A stretch of 64,000 nucleotides of DNA from Arthrobacter sp. PvP023 (GTDB taxonomy: Bacteria; Actinomycetota; Actinomycetes; Actinomycetales; Micrococcaceae): contig NZ_JAFIBI010000001.1 of NCBI RefSeq assembly GCF_017832975.1, positions 1,674,001-1,738,000 of the forward strand, read 5' to 3'. The notes below the pieces were generated by a model. That model had not been told where the DNA came from. It searched no databases and was given only the letters and a program-made list of their open reading frames with translations. This document shows, piece after piece, positions 43,970-52,141 of the stretch (position 1 is its first letter; every line of letters starts with the position of its first letter). A program made the translations under genes and the position numbers.

Positions 43970-44371
43970 ATGCCCCCGAAGACTCGTGGCGCGGTTCGCA
44001 AGCCGCGTAAGAAGGACAAGAAGAATATCGCGCTTGGCCAGGCGCACATCAAGAGCACCTTTAACAACACCATCGTTTCCATCACGGATCCGAACGGTGC
44101 TGTCATCTCCTGGGCTTCCGCCGGTGAGGTTGGCTTCAAGGGCTCACGTAAGTCCACCCCGTTCGCTGCCCAGATGGCTGCCGAAGCTGCTGCAAAGCGC
44201 GCCCAGGAGCACGGCCTGAAGAAGGTTGACGTCTTCGTCAAGGGACCGGGTTCGGGCCGCGAAACCGCAATCCGCTCGCTGCAGGCCGCCGGCCTGGAGG
44301 TTGGCTCCATCCAGGACGTCACCCCCGCCGCGCACAACGGCTGCCGCCCGCCGAAGCGCCGCCGCGTCTAA
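43970..44371 (+). CDS. rpsK: 30S ribosomal protein S11
   Basis: 133 residues. [52 protein letters not shown] and [20 protein letters not shown], then [16 protein letters not shown], are S11 signature sequences. S11 shapes the 30S platform beside the mRNA exit. rpsD, which often follows, is not here: the next gene is rpoA. Confidence 0.98.
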   Translation: MPPKTRGAVRKPRKKDKKNIALGQAHIKSTFNNTIVSITDPNGAVISWASAGEVGFKGSRKSTPFAAQMAAEAAAKRAQEHGLKKVDVFVKGPGSGRETAIRSLQAAGLEVGSIQDVTPAAHNGCRPPKRRRV

Positions 44372-44393
44372 GACGTTTCCAGCAGCTGGAGCT

Positions 44394-44419
44394 TGCCCGG
44401 ACCTTTACGGGTCCGGGCA
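44394..44419 (+). promoter_or_regulatory. Hairpin between rpsK and rpoA
   Basis: TGCCCGGACC (44394-44403) and GGTCCGGGCA (44410-44419) form a perfect 10-bp stem with a 6-base loop and no T run. Attenuation or processing between ribosomal and RNA-polymerase cistrons is possible. Confidence 0.6.
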
Positions 44420-44469
44420 GGCCCAGCCGCGTTAAGTCTTCAGACCGAATTTCCACCACCTGTGTTGCG

Positions 44470-44480
44470 TCATATAGCGG
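44470..44480 (+). repeat. TCATATAGCGG element, copy 3 (rpoA upstream)
   Basis: Identical to the two copies in the rpoB leader, here 23 bases before the rpoA GTG, between the rpsK-rpoA hairpin and the ribosome site GAAAGGAAACC. Confidence 0.7.
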
Positions 44481-44503
44481 ATGCTCGCCGAAAGGAAACC
44501 TAA

Positions 44504-45514
44504 GTGCTCATTGCACAGCGCCCCACCCTCTCTGAAGAGGTCGTCTCCGAAAACCGCTCCCGTTTCATCATTGAACCGCTGGAGCCGGGCTTTGGATACA
44601 CTCTCGGAAACTCCCTCCGCCGTACCCTGCTCTCCTCCATCCCGGGCGCTGCTGTAACCAGCATCCGGATCGATGGCGTGCTGCACGAGTTCACCACGGT
44701 TCCGGGTGTCAAGGAAGATGTCACCGAGATCATCCTGAACATCAAGAACCTGTCGGTTTCCTCCGAGCACGACGAGCCGGTTGTTGCTTACCTGCGCAAG
44801 CAGGGCCCGGGAGTCGTCACCGCCGCGGACATCGCTCCGCCGGCCGGCGTCGAATTCCACAACCCGGATCTGCACATTGCCACGCTGAACTCGAAGGGCA
44901 AGTTCGAACTCGAACTGACCATCGAGCGCGGCCGCGGCTACGTTTCGGCAGCTCAGAACAAGTCCGGCGACTCCGAGATCGGCCGCATTCCGGTCGACTC
45001 GATCTACTCGCCGGTGCTGAAGGTTACTTTCCGCGTGGAAGCCACCCGTGTTGAGCAGCGCACTGACTTCGACAAGCTGATTGTCGACGTCGAGACCAAG
45101 CAGGCCATCGCCCCGCGCGATGCCGTTGCTTCCGCAGGCACCACCCTGGTGGAACTGTTCGGTCTGGCCCGCGAGCTGAACACCGCAGCTGAAGGTATCG
45201 AGATTGGCCCGTCGCCGACTGACGCTGCCCTGGCAGCTGACATGGCCCTGCCGATCGAGGATCTGGACCTCACCGTCCGTTCCTACAACTGCCTCAAGCG
45301 TGAGGGCATCCACACCGTGGGTGAACTCGTTGCCCGCTCCGAGGCCGACCTGATGGACATCCGTAACTTCGGTGCGAAGTCCATCGATGAGGTCAAGGCC
45401 AAGCTGGTTGAACTGGGCCTGTCCCTCAAGGACTCGCCTCCCGGTTTCGACCTGGCAGCACGCGCCGCAGCCATCGAAGAGGACGACGCCGCGTTCAGCG
45501 ACGACGAGCTCTAA
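44504..45514 (+). CDS. rpoA: DNA-directed RNA polymerase subunit alpha
   Basis: 336 residues. N-terminal dimerisation/assembly domain ([43 protein letters not shown]), linker, and a C-terminal helix-hairpin-helix domain ([49 protein letters not shown]) that contacts UP elements and activators. It ends in an acidic tail [15 protein letters not shown] at 44504 with AAAGGAAACCTAA upstream. It shares the TCATATAGCGG element with rpoB. Confidence 0.98.
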   Translation: MLIAQRPTLSEEVVSENRSRFIIEPLEPGFGYTLGNSLRRTLLSSIPGAAVTSIRIDGVLHEFTTVPGVKEDVTEIILNIKNLSVSSEHDEPVVAYLRKQGPGVVTAADIAPPAGVEFHNPDLHIATLNSKGKFELELTIERGRGYVSAAQNKSGDSEIGRIPVDSIYSPVLKVTFRVEATRVEQRTDFDKLIVDVETKQAIAPRDAVASAGTTLVELFGLARELNTAAEGIEIGPSPTDAALAADMALPIEDLDLTVRSYNCLKREGIHTVGELVARSEADLMDIRNFGAKSIDEVKAKLVELGLSLKDSPPGFDLAARAAAIEEDDAAFSDDEL

Positions 45515-45591
45515 CAAGCAGATCTTGGCCGGCTGGCTGGATGCACCATGGTGTGCGCAGCCCACCGGCTTCCATATGAGGAGAAACAATT

Positions 45592-46194
45592 ATGCCTACC
45601 CCCACTAAGGGTCCGCGCCTCGGAGGCGGCCCGGCTCACGAGCGTCTTATGCTCGCGAACCTGGCAGCAGCACTGTTCGAGCACAAGCGGATCACCACCA
45701 CGGTGACCAAGGCCAAGCGCCTGAAGCCGTACGCAGAGCGTTTGGTGACCTTCGCCAAGCGCGGCGACCTCGCTTCCCGCCGTCGTGTACTCGGCCTGAT
45801 CAGCAACAAGGGCGTTGTCCACGAGCTGTTCACCGACATTGCACAGGCAGTGGAGAACCGCGATGGCGGCTACACCCGCATCACCAAGATCGGCAACCGC
45901 AAGGGCGACAACGCTCCGATGGCTGTAATCGAACTGGTCCTTGAGCCGGTTTCCGCCAAGCAGGCTGTTGTAGCTGAGGCTACGTCCGCTGCAAAGCGCG
46001 ACGCCGACAAGAAGGAAGCTGCTGCTGCTCCGGCCGCCGAGGCTGAGGTCGCTGAGACTGAAGCTGCTCCGGAAGCCGAAGCTGCGGAAGCCCCCAAGGC
46101 TGAGGCTGCTGAAACCGAAGAGGCCCCTGCTTCTGCGGAAGAAGCCACCGAAGCTGCTGAGAAGCCTGCTGCTGAGGAAAAGGACGCGAAGTAA
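45592..46194 (+). CDS. rplQ: 50S ribosomal protein L17 with a long acidic tail
   Basis: The first 125 residues are normal L17 ([77 protein letters not shown]). The remaining 75 are a low-complexity Ala/Glu/Pro tail, while E. coli L17 has only 127 residues in all. ATG follows TGAGGAGAAACAATT. Last ribosomal gene of the alpha operon; its terminator overlaps the start of truA. Confidence 0.97.
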   Translation: MPTPTKGPRLGGGPAHERLMLANLAAALFEHKRITTTVTKAKRLKPYAERLVTFAKRGDLASRRRVLGLISNKGVVHELFTDIAQAVENRDGGYTRITKIGNRKGDNAPMAVIELVLEPVSAKQAVVAEATSAAKRDADKKEAAAAPAAEAEVAETEAAPEAEAAEAPKAEAAETEEAPASAEEATEAAEKPAAEEKDAK

Positions 46195-46212
46195 TTCGCT
46201 AAATCCTTGGCT

Positions 46213-46226
46213 TAGACTTAAGTCTA
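46213..46226. promoter_or_regulatory. Palindrome and leaderless-promoter candidate at truA
   Basis: TAGACTTAAGTCTA is a perfect 14-bp palindrome whose last base is the A of the truA ATG. Its TAGACT half (46213-46218) fits a -10 hexamer 7 bases before that A, the geometry of leaderless actinobacterial transcripts. Confidence 0.5.
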
Positions 46227-47116
46227 TGAACCACCAGAAACCCGCTGCCCCCGTTTTGGGGGGCGGCGGGTTTTTGCGTATCCGTTTGGATTTGGCGTAC
46301 GACGGCGGCCCCTTCAGCGGGTGGGCAGTGCAGCCCGGCCTGCGGACAGTTCAGGGGGTGCTTGAGAGTGCCCTGGCGCTCCTGATCAGGCGCAAGGTTC
46401 GGGTGACGGTTGCGGGGCGCACCGACGCCGGCGTGCACGCCCGCGGGCAGGTGGTCCACCTGGACCTCACCCAAGAGGAGTGGCAGGGACTGAACCGCGG
46501 CGTTGAGCTGGATCCCGCCGTCGCACTCCTGCGGCGCCTGCGCGGGGCACTGAGCAGGGGACTGGGCGACCTGACCGGTGCGATCGAGGTGCACAGTGTC
46601 ACCGTGGCGCCGGAAGGGTTCGACGCGCGGTTCTCGGCCCTGTGGCGCCGGTACAGTTACCGCATCGCGGACGGCCCGGCGCTGTGGGATCCGTTGGGCA
46701 GGTATTCCACGCTGTGGCACAAGGAACAGCTCGATGTGTCGCTGCTGAACGAGGGGGCATCCAAGCTCCTGGGGCTGCAGAACTTCCGTTCCTACTGCAA
46801 GCCCCGGGAGGGCTCCACCACCATCCGGGAACTGCAGCGGTTTGAATTCGCACGGGGGACCGACGGCGTGATCGTGGCCACCGTGCAGGCTGACGCGTTC
46901 TGCCACAACATGGTGCGGGCCCTGGTGGGGTCCGCGCTGTACGTCGGTTCCGGGGCCGAGAAACCGGGGTGGCTCTACGAGCGGCTGCTCGAGCAGAAGC
47001 GTGACGCGAAGTCCGTGCTCTCAGCGCCGCATCCCCTGGTGCTCGAGGAAGTGGCCTATCCCTCGGAGAGCGAGATGCTGGCTCGTGCCGAACTGACCAG
47101 GGCGCTGCGGAAATAG
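46226..47116 (+). CDS. truA: tRNA pseudouridine synthase A
   Basis: 296 residues. The catalytic Asp lies in VAGRTDAGVHARGQVVHLDL, with FDARFSALWRRYSYRI, LLGLQNFRSYCKPREGSTTIRELQRF and DAFCHNMVRALVGSALYVGSG typical of TruA, which modifies tRNA positions 38-40. The start at ATG 46226 has no Shine-Dalgarno but fits a leaderless message; the alternative TTG at 46274 (giving LRIRLDLAYDG) is closer to the usual family N-terminus. The first 16 codons contain the rplQ terminator hairpin. Confidence 0.93.
   Translation: MNHQKPAAPVLGGGGFLRIRLDLAYDGGPFSGWAVQPGLRTVQGVLESALALLIRRKVRVTVAGRTDAGVHARGQVVHLDLTQEEWQGLNRGVELDPAVALLRRLRGALSRGLGDLTGAIEVHSVTVAPEGFDARFSALWRRYSYRIADGPALWDPLGRYSTLWHKEQLDVSLLNEGASKLLGLQNFRSYCKPREGSTTIRELQRFEFARGTDGVIVATVQADAFCHNMVRALVGSALYVGSGAEKPGWLYERLLEQKRDAKSVLSAPHPLVLEEVAYPSESEMLARAELTRALRK
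46238..46276 (+). terminator. Intrinsic terminator of rplQ lying inside the 5' end of truA
   Basis: AAACCCGCTGCCCCC (46238-46252) pairs with GGGGGCGGCGGGTTT (46259-46273) over 15 bp with one G-U, followed by TTTTTG. It starts 12 bases into truA if the ATG at 46226 is used. Confidence 0.85.
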
Positions 47117-47329
47117 ATACCCATGGGGCAGCGCATAAAGCGCCCGGCCCTTTCCTGGCGGACAAAGTTAACGTGCAAGTCACGCTAATTGACAATTCGG
47201 AAATTTGCCGAGCAAAAACAGCCGACTAAAGGCGAGATTTCTTGTAGCCTAGTCCCTCGGGGGGTGTAACAGGCATTTGCGATGGGCAGGTGCCTGCATG
47301 GGGTCTCTGGGGATGTATGGGGTTTGGCC

Positions 47330-48100
47330 ATGAGCGATCTGGGAGTAGCTGTGGTTGTCGAGGACGACAAGGACATACGTAACTTGTTGGAATCGGTTTT
47401 CCTTCAAGCGGGTTTCGAGGTGCATACCGCCGCGGACGGCCGCGAAGGCGTGGAATTGGTCCGACATCAGCACGCGAATGTTGTCACTTTGGACGTTGGC
47501 CTGCCGGATATCGACGGATACGAGGTGCTGCGGCGCATTAGGCAGTTCAGCGATGCCTACGTGGTGATGCTGACCGGACGGACCGAGGAGCCGGACATGC
47601 TGACCGCGCTGCACTCGGGGGCGGACGATTACATCACCAAGCCGTTCCGTCCGCTAGAGCTCCGGGCGAGGGTGGCGGCCATGATGCGGCGGCCGAGGAA
47701 CGGCGACGCCCAGAGGCCGACGCCGGCCGCGAAGCCGGTACCGCTTGCAACAACGGGAGCAGGATCACGGGACGTCCTGGAGCACAGGGACCTGAGGCTC
47801 AGCCCCCGGACCAGGTCCGCTGAACTGGCGGGCAAGGAACTGGAGCTCACCCGCAGCGAGTTTGTCCTGCTGGAGGAACTCCTGCGGGCTGGCGGGGCAG
47901 TATGCACCCGGGCGGATCTGGTGAAGGTGGTCCGCGGGGACTACTACCAGGACAACACGTACATCAGCGAGGCCGACGAGCGTGCCGTGGAAGTCCACAT
48001 CGGGAACCTTCGGAAGAAACTGCATGAAGATACCCATTCGCCGCAATTGCTGCAGACAGTCCGGGGAGTCGGATACCGGCTCGGAGCAGGCAAACTCTAG
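47330..48100 (+). CDS. OmpR/PhoB-type response regulator (orphan)
   Basis: 256 residues. Receiver domain: acidic pair Asp12/Asp13 in VVEDDKD, phosphoacceptor Asp55 in VVTLDVGLPDIDGYEV, Thr82 in MLTGRT and Lys104 in YITKPFRPLELRARV, all intact. A linker (about 120-150) leads to a winged-helix output domain (LELTRSEFVLLEELLRAGGAVCTRADLVKVV ... VHIGNLRKKLHED ... LLQTVRGVGYRLG). No histidine kinase is adjacent. It is convergent with the Hpt-like gene and next to the Tad loci, which makes them plausible targets, but that is inference. ATG at 47330 begins at the family N-terminus; the ribosome site is weak. Confidence 0.9.
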   Translation: MSDLGVAVVVEDDKDIRNLLESVFLQAGFEVHTAADGREGVELVRHQHANVVTLDVGLPDIDGYEVLRRIRQFSDAYVVMLTGRTEEPDMLTALHSGADDYITKPFRPLELRARVAAMMRRPRNGDAQRPTPAAKPVPLATTGAGSRDVLEHRDLRLSPRTRSAELAGKELELTRSEFVLLEELLRAGGAVCTRADLVKVVRGDYYQDNTYISEADERAVEVHIGNLRKKLHEDTHSPQLLQTVRGVGYRLGAGKL

Positions 48101-48140
48101 GGGAACCGCTCGCAGCCTCCCCGGGTGGCGTGACGGTGAC

Positions 48141-48599
48141 CTAGCCTGCCGGCAGGTAGTTTTGGCGGAGCTGGGCAACCGTTTCGTGGCCGAGGTCGGA
48201 GACGCATGCCAGCATTGACTGGCCTGCGTCCCAACTCCCTGAACGGATCGCGCTCTCGATGTCTTCCGCCAGGCGGGCAAGGCGGAGGCCGCCCACCATC
48301 GCCGAGCCGATCTTCAGGCTGATGGCGGCGTCCAAGGCTGTGGTGCGGTCCTGGCCGGAGATGGCATTCGTCAGGTTGAGAAAGCGCTGTTCCCAGATCT
48401 CGATGTAGTCCAGGGCGAACTTCCTTGCAACGGCCGGCTGGGCCAGCTGGCTCTCGAGGTCCTGCAGCACCAGGAGGTCCACGAGCGGGATTTCCTCAAA
48501 AGCCGCGCCGGCTTCAGTGCCCGGGGCAGCAGCGGCCGGGGACAGGGCGGGGAATTGCTCCGCGCCCTCGCCTTCGGTGTACCTGCCTGAAATGGACAT
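48141..48599 (-). CDS. Hpt-like protein lacking the phosphoacceptor histidine
   Basis: 152 residues. After a variable N-terminus (about 1-38) a four-helix Hpt-type domain can be recognised (VLQDLESQLAQPAVARKFALDYIEIWEQRFLNLTNAISGQD, then ALDAAISLKIGSAMVGGLRLARLAEDIE). In true Hpt domains the third helix carries H-x-L-K-G-S; here the aligned residues are Ile93-Ser-Leu-Lys-Ile-Gly-Ser, so no phosphotransfer histidine is present. The only His of the protein is far away (LGHETV). The ATG at 48599 has no Shine-Dalgarno; TAGCGT lies 6 bases upstream, suggesting a leaderless mRNA. It could bind a response regulator without phosphotransfer. It follows tadC1 after about 108 bases on the same strand. 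Confidence 0.7.
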   Translation of the reverse strand: MSISGRYTEGEGAEQFPALSPAAAAPGTEAGAAFEEIPLVDLLVLQDLESQLAQPAVARKFALDYIEIWEQRFLNLTNAISGQDRTTALDAAISLKIGSAMVGGLRLARLAEDIESAIRSGSWDAGQSMLACVSDLGHETVAQLRQNYLPAG

Positions 48600-48707
48600 A
48601 TGACAACGCTACTTCCTGAATCTGTCAATTCACTCGACTTCGGCAGATCTTGTGGAAACCTTGAGTCTCTTGGGTTATCAGGGGTTCACAGCTGTCACTT
48701 AGGCACC

Positions 48708-49592
48708 CTATTGACCGCTGAATGTGACAACGGTGTTGATGACGGCAGGACCGAGAATTGCGATGAACAGGACTGGAAAAATGAAGAACAGGAGCGGGAA
48801 CAGGATCATCACCGGGAGCTTCATTGCTTTTTCCTCTGCACGTTGCCGTCGCTTCACCCGCATCACTTTGGCTTGTATGCGGAGGACCCGGCTGATGGCG
48901 ATGCCGTAGGTGTCAGCCTGGACAATCGCCTGGACGAAGCTGCGCAACTCCGGGATGTTCGTGCGTTCGGCAAGCGCAAGGTACGACTCCCGGCGGCTGC
49001 GTCCCACCTGCATGTCCTGCAGGGTGCGGATGATTTCTTCGGCCAGCGGTCCTTTGCCGTTTTCCCCTGCACGGGCCATGGCACCCTCGAAGCCCAGTCC
49101 CGCTTCCACTGAGATGAGCATCTGGTCCAGGGTATTGGCGAGTTCCAGCTGCATGGCCTTTTGCCGCTCCATGCCCTTGCTGTAGAGGAGCAGGTCCGGG
49201 ATGAAATAGCCCAGGAAGAGCAGGAACAGGCCGGCAAGCTTGATGATGGGTTTGGGGCTGCTCATGCTGACAAGGATGAAAAGGGACGCTCCCACCAGGC
49301 CGAGGGCGGGCTTAGCCGCCAGGATGCGGCCCAGGGGCCAGGCAGCGGGCCGTCCGGCGAGGGAGAGCAGCCGGTCGAGTTTCCGGACATAGGCTGCGGG
49401 GGCCAGGCCGTAGCCGATCCTGTCGAGGAAGCGTCCCGGTGTCTTTTCGGGGACCTCGGCAGCCCTCCTGCCGCGCGTCAGGATAGCCACCGTTGCGCTT
49501 CGGGCCTTGCGGTCCACGGACAGGACGGACCATGCGAGGTAGCCGATCGGGAGGCTTACCAGGAGGAGCGCGGACAGCACCACGGGATTCAT
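48708..49592 (-). CDS. tadC: Tad pilus platform protein TadC (locus 1)
   Basis: 294 residues of the type II secretion F domain family: membrane spans at both ends and a central cytoplasmic helical domain (NTLDQMLISVEAGLGFEGAMARAGENGKGPLAEEIIRTLQDMQVGRSRRESYLALAERTNIPELRSFVQAIVQADTYG). It anchors the TadA ATPase in the membrane with TadB. ATG at 49592, preceded by GAGGTG, was chosen over the in-frame GTG at 49598. It starts 7 bases after the tadB stop and is the last gene of the locus. Confidence 0.9.
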   Translation of the reverse strand: MNPVVLSALLLVSLPIGYLAWSVLSVDRKARSATVAILTRGRRAAEVPEKTPGRFLDRIGYGLAPAAYVRKLDRLLSLAGRPAAWPLGRILAAKPALGLVGASLFILVSMSSPKPIIKLAGLFLLFLGYFIPDLLLYSKGMERQKAMQLELANTLDQMLISVEAGLGFEGAMARAGENGKGPLAEEIIRTLQDMQVGRSRRESYLALAERTNIPELRSFVQAIVQADTYGIAISRVLRIQAKVMRVKRRQRAEEKAMKLPVMILFPLLFFIFPVLFIAILGPAVINTVVTFSGQ

Positions 49593-49599
49593 GGGCACC

Positions 49600-50532
49600 T
49601 CAGAACTTCAGATCGATGATTTTGCGCATCCACAGGCTGCCGATGGTCATAAAGACCACGGATGCTGCGATCATTGCCCAGCCCAGCGGATGGGTGAACA
49701 TCGCATCCATGTAGCCGGGGTTCACCCCCATGAGCATCAGCACAATACCAATGGGCATGGCGATCAGGATGTAGGCGGAGAACTTGCCCTCCGCCGCAAG
49801 CGCCTTGATGTGGCCCTTGATTTCGGACCTCTCACGGATCGTCTCATTGACCTGGTCCAGGACCTCAGCCAGGTTGCCGCCCACTTCCCGATTGATCTGG
49901 ATGGCCTGCGCGATCCAGACGAAATCCTCGTTCTTCATGCGTTCCGAGGTGTCCGTCAGGGAAGCCAGCAGGTCGCGGCCCAGGCTGGTTTCCGTGATGA
50001 CCCGGCGCATCTCTTCCGAGGTGGGGCTTTGTGACTCGGCAGCGGCGGCGTCGATGGCGCGGAGGATGCTGTGGCCGGCCCGCAACCCGCCGGCGAGGAG
50101 CTGGAGGGTGTCGCCGAGTTGCTGGTCGAACCTGGCCCGCCTCTTCCCGGCGAGGAAGCCCAAAACAAGATGCCCCACGAACGGCGCGAGGATGACAAGC
50201 AGGACAGAGACCACAGGCACACCGATAACCAGGCCCACCAGTGCACCCACGATGGCGCCGGCCACGACCAGGACGATGAACTCGGCCTGGCTGAGCCGGA
50301 CGCCGGCAGTTTCCAGGGTCTCCCGGTTGTAGAGACGCAGGTTCCTGGCGGCCAGGAAGCGGTCCAGGGCTCCGACTGTGATGTTGGCCAGGCGCGTCAG
50401 CCGTGACGGCGGGTCGGAGTCATAGGGACGGCGGCGGCTGAGGGCGATCTCCGGAGCACCGGGTATCAGCAGTGCCACGCCCAAGAGCAGTGGTGCGAGG
50501 AAGAGGAGCGCGGCTCCTATGGTGATGAGCAC
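49600..50532 (-). CDS. tadB: Tad pilus platform protein TadB (locus 1)
   Basis: 310 residues. Two N-terminal spans, the F domain (LQLLAGGLRAGHSILRAIDAAAAESQSPTSEEMRRVITETSLGRDLLASLTDTSERMKNEDFVWIAQAIQINREVGGNLAEVLDQVNETIRER) and C-terminal spans ending SLWMRKIIDLKF. It pairs with TadC as the inner-membrane platform. GTG start at 50532 with AGGGA upstream, 10 bases after the tadA stop. Confidence 0.9.
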   Translation of the reverse strand: MLITIGAALLFLAPLLLGVALLIPGAPEIALSRRRPYDSDPPSRLTRLANITVGALDRFLAARNLRLYNRETLETAGVRLSQAEFIVLVVAGAIVGALVGLVIGVPVVSVLLVILAPFVGHLVLGFLAGKRRARFDQQLGDTLQLLAGGLRAGHSILRAIDAAAAESQSPTSEEMRRVITETSLGRDLLASLTDTSERMKNEDFVWIAQAIQINREVGGNLAEVLDQVNETIRERSEIKGHIKALAAEGKFSAYILIAMPIGIVLMLMGVNPGYMDAMFTHPLGWAMIAASVVFMTIGSLWMRKIIDLKF

Positions 50533-50542
50533 GGCGGCGTCC

Positions 50543-52141
50543 CTACGCGATTCCGGGACCGGCGGGGCCGGCGTGACCAGCAGGGCCAGCCGGGCCGCCG
50601 GGCGTGGCGAAGACCGCGGGGGAGACGTGGATCCCCAGGTCCTCGAAGCGGTCGATGAAGCGCGGCCGGATTCCCGTGGCGACGGGACGTCCGAGGAAGC
50701 GGCCCTGGGCGTCGACGCCAGCGGAGTAGTCGAAGACGAACGCGTCCTGCAGGGTGACGATGTCGCCTTCCATGCCCTGCACCTCGGTCACGTGGGTGAT
50801 GCGGCGGCTGCCGTCCCGCAGGCGTGAAATCTGGACGATGAGGTTCACCGCGGACGCTATCTGTTCCCGGATGGCCCGCAGCGGCAGATCCATCCCAGCC
50901 ATCAGCACCAGGGTTTCGAGGCGTGCCACGGCGTCGCGCGGGGAGTTGGAGTGAACGGTGGACAGGGAGCCGTCGTGGCCTGTGTTCATGGCCTGGAGCA
51001 TGTCCAGCGACTCGCCTCCGCGCACCTCACCCACCACGATGCGGTCCGGCCGCATACGCAGGGAGTTGCGCAGCAGTTCACGAATGGTCACTTCGCCTTT
51101 GCCTTCGGTGTTCGGCGGACGGCTTTCCAGCCGGACCACATGCTCCTGCTGGATCTGCAGTTCCACGGCGTCCTCGATGGTGACGATCCGTTCGTCCGAG
51201 GGCAGGAAGGAGGAGAGCACGTTCAACAGGGTGGTTTTCCCGGTTCCCGTTCCGCCCGAGACGATGATGTTGAGCTTGGCTTTGACGCACGCGTTGAGGA
51301 GCTCCGCCATTTCCGGTGTCAGCGTTCCGAAATCGATGAGGTTCCGGACGGTGAGGGGAACCTTGCTGAACTTCCGGATGGTCAGCGACGATCCACCCAC
51401 GGCCAGCGGCGGGATCACTGCGTTGACGCGGGAGCCGTCCTCCAGCCGGGCATCCACCAGGGGAGAGGACTCGTCAATGCGGCGGCCCACTTTGGACACG
51501 ATGCGCTCGATCACCTTCCGCAGGTGTTCTTCCGAGCTGAAGCGTGAATCTGCCAGCGTGAGGTGGCCTTTGCGCTCCACGTAGATCTGGTCCATCCGGT
51601 TGACCATGATTTCCGTGACGGCGGGGTCGTCCAGCAGCCGCTGCAGGGGGCCGTAGCCCAGCACGTCATCGGCAACGTCCTGGACCAGGCGCGTGCGCTC
51701 CTCCGAGGAGAGCGGCACCTGCTCTGCATCGATGATGCGGGTGAGCTCCTCACGGGCGGACGTCCGGAGCTCCAGTTCGGTGATGGCAGAGTCGTTGAAC
51801 CGGGCACCCATGCGTTCGAACAGCGCCGTGGCCGCCCGTTCCTTCAACGCGGCGAATACGTCCACGGGCTGCTGGACTTTCGGTTTTGCCTCGTCGGCGT
51901 GGTCGGTCACCGCTGAATGTGCGACGACGGCGGCAGCCGGTGCCGCCGCCGTCGTCCGCTTTGCCGGTGCTGGCGGTGTCCACGGTTCCGGCTGCCGGGC
52001 GGGCAGTTCCGGGCGGTCCAGCTCGAGGGTTGCGGTGGCGGTGCGGGAAACCGGCGACGGCGGGGCAACGGTTGGGGTACGTGAGGGCGACAGTGACTGC
52101 GACTTGGCCTGAGCTGCGCTGATGCGCTCTGAAAGTTTCAT
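50543..52141 (-). CDS. tadA: Tad pilus motor ATPase TadA/CpaF (locus 1)
   Basis: 532 residues. N-terminal Pro/Ala/Thr-rich extension (about 1-100), then the CpaF-type secretion ATPase: ITELELRTSAREELTRIIDAEQVPLS, DEVTEIMVNR-like segment, RIDESSPLVDARLEDGSRVNAVIPPLAVGG, Walker A GGTGTGKTT near residue 307, Asp box and Walker B in RPDRIVVGEVRGGESLDMLQAMNTGHDGSLSTVHSN. It powers assembly of the Flp pilus. ATG at 52141 directly follows the tadZ TAG (TAGATG). The N-terminal extension is about 60 residues longer than in the second locus. Confidence 0.95.
   Translation of the reverse strand: MKLSERISAAQAKSQSLSPSRTPTVAPPSPVSRTATATLELDRPELPARQPEPWTPPAPAKRTTAAAPAAAVVAHSAVTDHADEAKPKVQQPVDVFAALKERAATALFERMGARFNDSAITELELRTSAREELTRIIDAEQVPLSSEERTRLVQDVADDVLGYGPLQRLLDDPAVTEIMVNRMDQIYVERKGHLTLADSRFSSEEHLRKVIERIVSKVGRRIDESSPLVDARLEDGSRVNAVIPPLAVGGSSLTIRKFSKVPLTVRNLIDFGTLTPEMAELLNACVKAKLNIIVSGGTGTGKTTLLNVLSSFLPSDERIVTIEDAVELQIQQEHVVRLESRPPNTEGKGEVTIRELLRNSLRMRPDRIVVGEVRGGESLDMLQAMNTGHDGSLSTVHSNSPRDAVARLETLVLMAGMDLPLRAIREQIASAVNLIVQISRLRDGSRRITHVTEVQGMEGDIVTLQDAFVFDYSAGVDAQGRFLGRPVATGIRPRFIDRFEDLGIHVSPAVFATPGGPAGPAGHAGPAGPGIA

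Noticed and set aside
48145..48156. CCTGCCGGCAGG palindrome as a terminator of the convergent regulator and Hpt genes
   Set aside because: It lies within the last codons of the Hpt-like gene, has no loop or T run, and 12-bp GC palindromes are not rare in such DNA.
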